Assembly: GCA_023424585.1 (NCBI GenBank)
Contig: JAFADT010000189.1
Coordinates: 1-14,973 of the forward strand
Reading direction: 5' to 3'
Length of the DNA stretch: 14,973 nt
DNA from: Pseudomonadota bacterium
GTDB lineage: Bacteria > Myxococcota > Myxococcia > Myxococcales > Myxococcaceae
The notes under the pieces are model-generated. The model was given only the letters and a program-made list of their open reading frames with translations, had not been told where the DNA came from and made no database searches. Shown here in pieces: positions 1-5,987 of the stretch. Both the position numbers and the translations under genes were made by a program. Each line of letters opens with the position of its first letter. Within the stretch, counting starts at the first letter, position 1.

Positions 1-1
1 G

Positions 2-3000
2 CAGGATGGCATCGCGCTCGACATGGGCGCGTCCGACGCCGGCGTCCCTCCGGCGGTCACGGGCCTGCCCGACGGCGGCATCCCCCCCCCGGGCGTGGTG
101 GCGCTGGCGGACGGCGGCACGGCGGGAGAGGCGGGCGCCGTCGCGGACATCACCGGCGTGGACGGCGGCACGGCGGGTGACGCGGGCACCGTCGCGGACA
201 TCACCAGCGCGGACGGCGGCGCGGTGTTCTCCGGCGCGCCGCTGATGCTGGGAGGCAGCGCGGACGGCGGCTTCAAGTACACCTACGCGAGGGACCTGGG
301 CGCGAAGACGGGCGGCGTGCGCTTCTACTTCTACGAGCGCGAGCGCGAGGTGGCCGAGCGGGCCGCGCCCATCGTCGAGGAGGCGTACCGGTACCTGGTG
401 GATCAGTTCAAGTACGTCCCCACGGAGACGTTCCCGTACATCCTCTACAGCAGCTACGCGGAGTTCCTGCAGACGAACGTGTTCGCGGTCTCCGAGGGCA
501 CGCTGGGCGTCACCTCCACGGAGGACCTGAAGCTGTCGCTGCCGTACCTGGGCGACCACCACCTCTTCGAGGAGGTCAGCACGCACGAGCTGGCGCACCA
601 GTTCACCATCCAGAAGGTGCGCACCGTGGCCGAGCAGGCGAAGACCTTCGGGGATCCGCTGGGCGGCTATCCGCTGTGGTTCATCGAAGGCCTGGCGGAG
701 TTCTACGCCAAGCGCGGCCTGGACCCCGAGGCGGAGATGATGGTGCGGGACCTGCTGGTGAACCCGGACCTGATGAAGGGCTATGCGTTCCTCGACTTCT
801 TCTCCCCCGGGCCCTACGGCTACCTGTGGATCTACAAGGTCGGCCAGGCGCGCGTGGCGTTCCTGGAGGAGGAGTACGGCGCGGGCATCACCCAGCGGCT
901 CCTGGAGGAGGCGCCCCGGCTGGTGGGCGGCTCGCGCGACTCGCCGTCGCTCAAGTTCGAGGAGCTGCTGGAGCGGCTGACGGGGGATGACCCCAAGCGC
1001 ATCTCCGCGCGGTTCGAGAACTGGCTCAAGCGCCGGTCGTTCAAGACGTACCTGGAGTCGTCGCAGACGGCGCCCGCGCTGGACTCGCTGGGCGAGACGC
1101 CGGGGATCGTCACCGCGATGGCCAGCGGCCCGGACGGCAACGTGCTGGCACTGCGCACCATCGTGCCGGAGACGGGCGAGAGTCGGCTGTACCTCACGGA
1201 TCCGCGCACGCCGGGCAAGACGGTGAAGGTGGCGGGTGACGGCGTGCCGGGCGTGGAGTCGCTGCACCCGGTGTCCGGCCGCAACTTCGCGCTGACCAGG
1301 GACAAGCTCGCGTTCGTGGCGGAGCGCACCGGGCGCGACGTGCTGTACGTGCAGGACTACGTGCACCTCTCCGAGAAGCGCGCCACGGACGTGCTGGTGC
1401 GGCGGTCCGCCGTCCGCACCGGCATCGGCACGGAGGTGGGGCTCAGCGTGAAGCTGGAGACGGGGGACCGGCGCACGTACCGCGTCGACAGGCAGGGCGT
1501 GCTGGCCATCTACTCACCGGCCTTCTCCCCGGACGGGCGCTACATCGCGTTCATCGGCATCAACGACGCGGGCCTGCGCGACGTGTACCTGCTGGACCTG
1601 ACGCAGGGCGAGGACGCCCCCATCCGCAAGCTCACCGACGACGCCTTCGCCGAGCGCCAGCTCACCTGGGGCCCGTCCGGCATCATCTACACGTCCGACG
1701 CGACGTCGCACCGCAAGTACAACCTCTTCCGCGTGAAGCCGGACGCGCCGGTGGGCCAGGCCGAGCGTCTCACCAGCGAGGAGCGCGACGAGGCGGATCC
1801 GCTGGCGCTGCCGGACGGCCGCGTGTTCTTCGTGGCCTTCAACAAGAGCAGCTCCGACCTGCACGAGCTCCTGGCGGACGGCCGCATCGTGCGCCGCACC
1901 GACCTGACCACCGGCGTCTTCGAGCCGGGCGCCGGCCCGGACGGCGGCCTGTGGATGCTCTTCCACATGAGCGGCGAGCGGAAGCCATCCCTGCTGCGCC
2001 CGCCGCGCATGCTGTCGCTGGAGACGCCGAAGGAGCCTCAGGCGGATCCGCCCTCCCCCATGGCGCTCAAGTCGCTCACGGAGGCGCAGGCCTACAGGCC
2101 CTTCAAGCGGGAGAACATCGAGCTGGGGCCCATCTTCGGCTTCGCGGGCGCGGGCGGCGGTGGCTTCGTGGGCCAGGTGTTCGCGTCCGCGTCGGACCGG
2201 CTGCGCGACCACCAGGTGGTCCTCACGCTGGCGGTGTACGGCTCCTTCGAGCTGACGGACGGCCTGCTGCTCTACGTCAATGACGAGAAGCGCTCGACGT
2301 GGGGCGGCGGCCTGTTCCAGTCGCTGCGCTTCCGCGTGGACAAGACCTTCGACAACCTGCCGGTGGAGCAGCGGCCGTTCTTCGTGTCGTCGGAGCGCTA
2401 CTTCGGCGCGCTGGGCAGCCTGCGCTACCCGCTCAGCACCTTCTTCTACCTCCAGGGCGACCTGAGCATCGGCGGCACGAAGTACTTCCTGGATGACTTC
2501 AGCGAGTTCTACCTGGCGTTCCCGGAGCGCAACGAGGCGAACCAGGACCTCCTGTCCGCGTGGCGCGCGGACAACCAGCACATCCGCTTCCAGACGGAGC
2601 TGAGCGGGCGCATCGGCTACGACACCATCAAGTACCACTACGCGACCGGGCCGCTCGCGGGCAGCTCCGTGCTGCTGGAGGCCACCGCCGGCGTGCAGCC
2701 CTTCGACGGTCAGGCGTATGGCAACCTGCGCCTGGACGCGGAGCGGTACTTCCCCATCTACGGCCGCACGAACTTCTTCACGCGCCTGGGCGCGGGCACC
2801 ACGGTGGGCGGCCGCTACGCGCGCTCCTACTACCTGTCCAGCTTCGACACCCTGCGCGGCGTGAACTTCGGCGACGAGCGGTGGCTCCTGGGCCAGCACT
2901 TCGTCTACGGCACCGTTGAGGCGCAGCTGCCCCTCAACGACATCATCCGGGTGGCGTTCCTGAGCGACCTGGAGGCCATCGCCGCGATGGACGCGGGCGG

Positions 3001-3292
3001 CGTGGGCGACGGCGCGAGGGACCTCTGGGACCACCGCGTGCTCAACGCCGTCGTCGGCTTCAACCTGTCGCTGGGGCCCCTGCTGCTGCGCCTGCACTTC
3101 GCGCGGCCCTTCGATATCAAGGCGGCCGAGGGCAAACCCGACGAGGGCTGGGTGACGAACTTCTCCATCGGCGTCGCCGGCCTCAACGGCTTCTTCGACA
3201 CCCGGGGCGACCGCAGGCCGGGCTCCAGCACGCCGGGCCCCGCGCTGATGCCCGCGCTGGGCGGCGGCTACACGACGCCCCTGGTGCACTGA
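2..3292 (+). CDS. Metallopeptidase / beta-propeller / outer-membrane beta-barrel fusion protein (5' partial)
   Basis: The frame is open from the window edge, and the first in-frame ATG (23) has no ribosome-binding site, so the true start and signal peptide probably lie upstream. Numbering from that Met gives 1089 residues. Residues 1-80 are an Asp/Gly/Ala-rich linker. Residues 85-340 look like a peptidase MA-type gluzincin: HELAH at 188-192 supplies the zinc His pair and catalytic Glu, and WFIEGLAEF at 219-227 offers the likely third ligand, E222. Residues 360-650 form a TolB/PD40-type propeller; the clearest blade is FSPDGRYIAF from 501. Residues 700-1058 are rich in alternating aromatic strands. 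They include SDRLRDHQ and LRGVNFGDE segments resembling BamA/TamA-type surface-antigen barrels, so the protein is probably in the outer membrane. A 31-residue Pro/Gly-rich tail follows. The substrate is unknown. Domain calls are by motif and pattern; the peptidase is the most secure. Confidence 0.85.
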   Translation, partial: QDGIALDMGASDAGVPPAVTGLPDGGIPPPGVVALADGGTAGEAGAVADITGVDGGTAGDAGTVADITSADGGAVFSGAPLMLGGSADGGFKYTYARDLGAKTGGVRFYFYEREREVAERAAPIVEEAYRYLVDQFKYVPTETFPYILYSSYAEFLQTNVFAVSEGTLGVTSTEDLKLSLPYLGDHHLFEEVSTHELAHQFTIQKVRTVAEQAKTFGDPLGGYPLWFIEGLAEFYAKRGLDPEAEMMVRDLLVNPDLMKGYAFLDFFSPGPYGYLWIYKVGQARVAFLEEEYGAGITQRLLEEAPRLVGGSRDSPSLKFEELLERLTGDDPKRISARFENWLKRRSFKTYLESSQTAPALDSLGETPGIVTAMASGPDGNVLALRTIVPETGESRLYLTDPRTPGKTVKVAGDGVPGVESLHPVSGRNFALTRDKLAFVAERTGRDVLYVQDYVHLSEKRATDVLVRRSAVRTGIGTEVGLSVKLETGDRRTYRVDRQGVLAIYSPAFSPDGRYIAFIGINDAGLRDVYLLDLTQGEDAPIRKLTDDAFAERQLTWGPSGIIYTSDATSHRKYNLFRVKPDAPVGQAERLTSEERDEADPLALPDGRVFFVAFNKSSSDLHELLADGRIVRRTDLTTGVFEPGAGPDGGLWMLFHMSGERKPSLLRPPRMLSLETPKEPQADPPSPMALKSLTEAQAYRPFKRENIELGPIFGFAGAGGGGFVGQVFASASDRLRDHQVVLTLAVYGSFELTDGLLLYVNDEKRSTWGGGLFQSLRFRVDKTFDNLPVEQRPFFVSSERYFGALGSLRYPLSTFFYLQGDLSIGGTKYFLDDFSEFYLAFPERNEANQDLLSAWRADNQHIRFQTELSGRIGYDTIKYHYATGPLAGSSVLLEATAGVQPFDGQAYGNLRLDAERYFPIYGRTNFFTRLGAGTTVGGRYARSYYLSSFDTLRGVNFGDERWLLGQHFVYGTVEAQLPLNDIIRVAFLSDLEAIAAMDAGGVGDGARDLWDHRVLNAVVGFNLSLGPLLLRLHFARPFDIKAAEGKPDEGWVTNFSIGVAGLNGFFDTRGDRRPGSSTPGPALMPALGGGYTTPLVH
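107..222 (+). repeat. 51-bp tandem repeat, about 2.3 copies, inside the linker of the metallopeptidase gene
   Basis: The segment beginning GACGGCGGCACGGCGGG at 110 recurs at 161, and its first nine bases recur at 212, giving an exact 51-bp (17-codon) period. Each unit encodes roughly DGG-TAG-(E/D)AG-(A/T)VADIT. The period keeps the reading frame, so copy-number change would lengthen or shorten the linker without a frameshift. Confidence 0.85.
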
Positions 3293-3305
3293 GGCGCGGG
3301 ACCTG

Positions 3306-3329
3306 CGCCTCCCTGTCGCCGGGGAGGCG
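3306..3329. terminator. Hairpin between two convergent genes, possible bidirectional terminator
   Basis: CGCCTCCC at 3306-3313 pairs perfectly with GGGAGGCG at 3322-3329 around an 8-nt loop. It begins 14 bp after the stop of the metallopeptidase gene and ends 9 bp before the stop of the opposing small gene, so it could end transcripts from both sides. No T-tract follows on either strand, so it is not a textbook intrinsic terminator. The function is inferred from position. Confidence 0.5.
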
Positions 3330-3337
3330 TGCGTCCG

Positions 3338-3811
3338 TCATGACTGCGCGGCGACGAGGGCGGCGTTGGCGCGGGCCAGCGGCCCCCCGTCGTTGGGGAT
3401 GCGCTCGAAGTCCCCGCGCAGGGCCTTGATGGCGAACTTCTCCAGGTCGATCTCCCGGCGGGTGCGAATGCCCAGCGCGCGCACCAGCACGGACAGGGGC
3501 CCGAAGCCGGTGAGGCCGTGCTGGAGGAGCAGGGCCAGGGTGACGCCGCCGAGCATGCGCAGGCCGCGGCCGCCCTTGTGGCTCAGCAGCAGGCCGGCCA
3601 GCGCCACGGCGGGGACCCCCACGATCAGGGTCCGGTGCACGTCCCACTCGTGCTCCAGCTTCTCGAGGTAGCGGCTCATCTCCGAGCGGTCCCCCTGCTC
3701 CGCCATGTACCGGACGCACGACTCCACGTGGGCGTCGATGCGCCGGTTCATCGTGGAAGGCGCGTGGGCGCGCACGGCATCAGTCGAGGTCTGGTTCCAG
3801 GACTCCATCAT
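3338..3811 (-). CDS. Small two-helix membrane protein of unknown function
   Basis: The 157-residue protein has a charged N-terminal helix region (1-60), two likely membrane segments (about 61-77 and 86-110) and a charged C-terminal tail. The motif EWDVHRTL at 55-62 and the stretch QHGLTGFGP...RALGIRTRREIDLEKFAIKALRGDF at about 97-135 resemble, from memory, an uncharacterised proteobacterial membrane family, possibly near DUF2892, that usually has WCP where this copy has FGP. Function is unknown. Two adjacent ATGs (3811 and 3808) are possible starts; an AAGGGAG ribosome-binding site lies 2 nt before the first and 5 nt before the second, so 3808 may be the real start. It converges on the metallopeptidase gene and diverges from the CotH gene. 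The coding call is good; the family link is tentative. Confidence 0.75.
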   Translation of the reverse strand: MMESWNQTSTDAVRAHAPSTMNRRIDAHVESCVRYMAEQGDRSEMSRYLEKLEHEWDVHRTLIVGVPAVALAGLLLSHKGGRGLRMLGGVTLALLLQHGLTGFGPLSVLVRALGIRTRREIDLEKFAIKALRGDFERIPNDGGPLARANAALVAAQS

Positions 3812-3909
3812 CGCTCCCTTGGCGGACTCGGGCCGTCCTCCAGCCTGCCCTCAAGAAAGCTAGGTCCGGCGGCCGCGTCCGTGCACAGCGCGGCATCTCC
3901 GTGGCTGTA

Positions 3910-3971
3910 GCCCGCCTGCCCGCCCCGGAAGCGATGACGCCTGTTTCCCCTGTGCCGCCGAGCAGGCGGGC
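3910..3971. repeat. Perfect 10-bp inverted repeat with 42-bp spacer
   Basis: GCCCGCCTGC at 3910-3919 is the exact reverse complement of GCAGGCGGGC at 3962-3971. It sits about 100 bp upstream of the minus-strand gene, where an operator or a long-loop RNA structure would be possible. In such GC-rich sequence, 10-bp complementary arms can arise by chance. Confidence 0.35.
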
Positions 3972-4040
3972 AGTCCTGGTCGGGCCCGTCGCGCGGTCCG
4001 TCACATGCGCCCTGGGAGTGCAGGCGAGCATTCCGGGATG

Positions 4041-4054
4041 GGAAAGTGTTTTCC
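4041..4054. repeat. Short AT-rich palindrome GGAAA-gtgt-TTTCC
   Basis: The two 5-bp arms are perfect and the stem extends by one G.T and one T-A pair (4039-4056). It is one of the few AT-rich spots in the intergenic region and could be a protein-binding half-site pair. There is no direct evidence of function. Confidence 0.3.
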
Positions 4055-4071
4055 TACCGCTGGGCGCTCCG

Positions 4072-4097
4072 GGCCCCATGGGCTGCCCCCAGGGGCC
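4072..4097. other. Strong GC hairpin upstream of the CotH-type gene
   Basis: GGCCCC (4072-4077) pairs with GGGGCC (4092-4097), and TGGG (4079-4082) pairs with CCCA (4088-4091). This gives a 10-bp stem with one bulged A and a 5-nt loop. It lies upstream of the TTGACA element, so it is probably not in the CotH leader if that promoter is real. It could be an operator or a chance structure. Confidence 0.35.
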
Positions 4098-4123
4098 TGC
4101 GCGCGGGGGGCGGCGGCGGCCCG

Positions 4124-4129
4124 TTGACA
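4124..4129 (+). promoter_or_regulatory. Possible -35 element (TTGACA) for the CotH-type gene
   Basis: A perfect sigma-70 TTGACA lies 40 bp before the ATG at 4170. No good -10 hexamer is visible at 16-19 bp spacing (the sequence there is G-rich), so this is a half-site only. Weak -10 boxes are common in high-GC bacteria, which keeps it possible. Confidence 0.3.
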
Positions 4130-4169
4130 CTCCGGCGGGAAGGCATGGGGCTTGCTCACGGGTCGGGCG

Positions 4170-5987
4170 ATGATGCGTCTCAGACTCCTGCTCAGCCTCT
4201 CGATGCTGCTGGTCGCCTGCGGTGGCGGCACGTCGACCCCCGATGACTCCTCGCCCTCGGTGACGGATCCCGGCATCACGGATCCCGACACGCCGGACTC
4301 CGGCGCTCCCGACGCGGGCGCTCCGGACGCCGGGGCTCCCGATGGCGGCGCGGCGGACTCGGGCACCCCGGACCCCGCGGATGGCGGCGGCGCGGATCCG
4401 CAGCCCGTGCCGGAGGTGGAGCGGCCGTTCACGCTGCCGAAGGTCCCGACGTCGGTGCCGGAGTACGCGCTGACCATGCCCCCGGAGGTGCTGGAGCAGT
4501 TCAAGAAGGACCCGTTGACCGGGGAGCAGGACGCGACGTTCCAGGCGAACGGCAAGACGTTCCCGGTGAAGGTGCGGCTGCGCGGCGCCTCCGCGCGCTA
4601 CTTCGACAAGAAGAGCTGGAACGTGAGCTTCGCGGATGGGGACAAGTTCGAGGGCCGCACGTCCCTCAACCTGATCGCCGAGTACGCCGACGCGTCGATG
4701 CTCGCGGAGAAGATCGCCTACGATTTGCTGGCGGCGATGCGGGTGCCGGCGTCGAAGGCGACCTTCGTGCGCCTGTCCGTGAACGGCCACTACGAGGGCG
4801 TGTTCCTGGAGGTGGAGCAGGTCAACAAGGCCTTCGTCAAGGCGAGGCAGTTCCCGGACGACGACCCGACCATCTACCGCGCGGGCTGGAAGGACACGGA
4901 GTTCAAGACGTGGAAGGTGCCCTACCAGGGTGACTGGCAGAAGAAGACCAACGAGAGCGAGCCGGACGACGCGCTGTGGGAGGTGCTGGACGTCATCAAC
5001 CACACGCCGGAGCCGCAGCTCGTGGAGGCGCTGGAGAAGAACCTGGAGCTGGAGTCCTACGTGCGCTCCATGGTGTTGGACGCGCTCATGTCCAACAACT
5101 ACGTGGAGGACTCCGAGAGCTACTTCATGCACGACGACATCACCGGCCGCTGGCGCTACGTGCCCTGGGACCTGAACAACGTCGATGCGCGCTGGTGGTA
5201 CCAGAACACCATCACGGACATGTCCGCCACCACGAGCAACATGAAGCACCCGCTCTTCAGCTTCACGCTGCTGGATGGCTGGGTGGAGAAGATGTACCAG
5301 CAGCGCAAGCTGGAGCAGCAGAGCTACCCGGGCTACCTGCCGACGTTCTCCAACATGGGCACGCGCGTGGTGCTCAACCCCGAGCTGCGCGCCCGGCTGG
5401 AGGCGCGGCTGGACAAGGCGCTGGCCGAGCTCTTCACCTCGCAGGTGATGGACCCGTACATCGACCAGCTCCACGCGCTGATCGACAGCTCGATGCAGGG
5501 GGACGGGTACATGGACTACGCGAAGTTCACCGCGGGCAAGGCATACATGAAGCGCTTCGTGACGGTGCGCCGCGAGTTCGTGATGGCGGAGGTGAAGCGG
5601 CTGAAGGGGCAGCAGTCCACGCTGGTGCTGGAGGCCTTCGACCCGCGCGAGGGTTGGGTGGAGGTGGGCAACCACGGCGCGCAGGCGGTGTCGCTCCAGG
5701 GCATGACGTTGACCACGAACCTGCGGGTGAGCCTGGCGGGCGGGGACTACGCGCCCACGCAGGTGAAGCCCCCCATGGGCGCGGTGCTGGGCGACACGAC
5801 GGTGGCGCCGGGCCAGACGGTGCGCCTCACCGCCGCGGCGCTGGGCATCACCTTCCCCGCCAAGGGCGAGGTGGGCCTGTTCGACGGCGCGTCCGTCGTG
5901 GGCATGAAGGACGCGCTGTTCTACGGCGAGCTGCCCGCGGGCGCGCACTACGCCCGTGGCGAGAAGGGCTGGGAGATGCGCTACTGA
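4170..5987 (+). CDS. CotH kinase-family lipoprotein with probable C-terminal lamin-tail-like domain
   Basis: The protein has 605 residues. A lipoprotein signal peptide ends in LLVAC with Cys17 as lipidation site, which supports the ATG at 4170 (or the next, 4173) over an in-frame TTG at 4152; the ribosome-binding site is weak. Residues 18-85 are a Pro/Asp/Ala/Gly linker with GAPDA repeats. Residues 90-420 match the CotH kinase-like fold: RGASARYFDKKSW at 138-150, EYADASMLAEKIAYDLL near 171-187, VNGHYEGVFLEVEQVNK near 204-220 and VPWDLNN at 331-337. Bacillus CotH phosphorylates spore-coat proteins; the substrate here is unknown. Many relatives have W-D-x-D where this one has W-D-L-N, so activity is uncertain. 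Residues 485-600 (WVEVGN, SLQGMTLT, VAPGQTVRL) look like a lamin-tail-type beta-sandwich, a common partner of CotH domains. The family is secure; the C-terminal domain is probable. Confidence 0.88.
   Translation: MMRLRLLLSLSMLLVACGGGTSTPDDSSPSVTDPGITDPDTPDSGAPDAGAPDAGAPDGGAADSGTPDPADGGGADPQPVPEVERPFTLPKVPTSVPEYALTMPPEVLEQFKKDPLTGEQDATFQANGKTFPVKVRLRGASARYFDKKSWNVSFADGDKFEGRTSLNLIAEYADASMLAEKIAYDLLAAMRVPASKATFVRLSVNGHYEGVFLEVEQVNKAFVKARQFPDDDPTIYRAGWKDTEFKTWKVPYQGDWQKKTNESEPDDALWEVLDVINHTPEPQLVEALEKNLELESYVRSMVLDALMSNNYVEDSESYFMHDDITGRWRYVPWDLNNVDARWWYQNTITDMSATTSNMKHPLFSFTLLDGWVEKMYQQRKLEQQSYPGYLPTFSNMGTRVVLNPELRARLEARLDKALAELFTSQVMDPYIDQLHALIDSSMQGDGYMDYAKFTAGKAYMKRFVTVRREFVMAEVKRLKGQQSTLVLEAFDPREGWVEVGNHGAQAVSLQGMTLTTNLRVSLAGGDYAPTQVKPPMGAVLGDTTVAPGQTVRLTAAALGITFPAKGEVGLFDGASVVGMKDALFYGELPAGAHYARGEKGWEMRY
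4221..4424 (+). repeat. Low-complexity Pro/Asp/Ala/Gly linker with GAPDA-type repeats
   Basis: This stretch encodes residues 18-85 of the CotH-type lipoprotein. It includes two ACGGATCCC repeats (TDP motifs) and three near-identical 15-bp units encoding GAPDA/GAPDG at about 4302-4346. It is a flexible spacer between the lipid anchor and the folded domain. Similar Asp-Ala-Gly linkers occur in the metallopeptidase gene at the start of the window. Confidence 0.7.

Larger units (their letters stand above)
3812..4169. other. 358-bp divergent intergenic region
   Basis: The region lies between the small membrane-protein gene and the CotH-type lipoprotein gene and should hold promoters for both. I see no convincing coding sequence in it. 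It contains a spaced 10-bp inverted repeat (3910-3919 / 3962-3971), a short AT-rich palindrome (4041-4054), a strong hairpin (4072-4097) and a perfect TTGACA (4124-4129); the last two are listed separately. Confidence 0.6.

Noticed and set aside
1514..3289. A 591-codon open frame on the minus strand opposite the barrel region of gene 1
   Set aside because: It is a GC-driven antisense shadow with Gln/Val/Arg/Ala-rich composition and no motif, while the plus strand carries a coherent propeller and barrel.
4152..4169. TTG start six codons upstream for the CotH-type lipoprotein
   Set aside because: It would add LTGRA before a normal signal peptide and has no better ribosome-binding site; the ATG at 4170 gives a standard lipoprotein leader.
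3780..5948. A 722-codon open frame on the minus strand opposite the CotH-type gene
   Set aside because: It has His/Arg/Val/Leu-rich complement-type composition, crosses an intergenic region and another gene, and shows no domain. The plus-strand CotH frame is clearly real.
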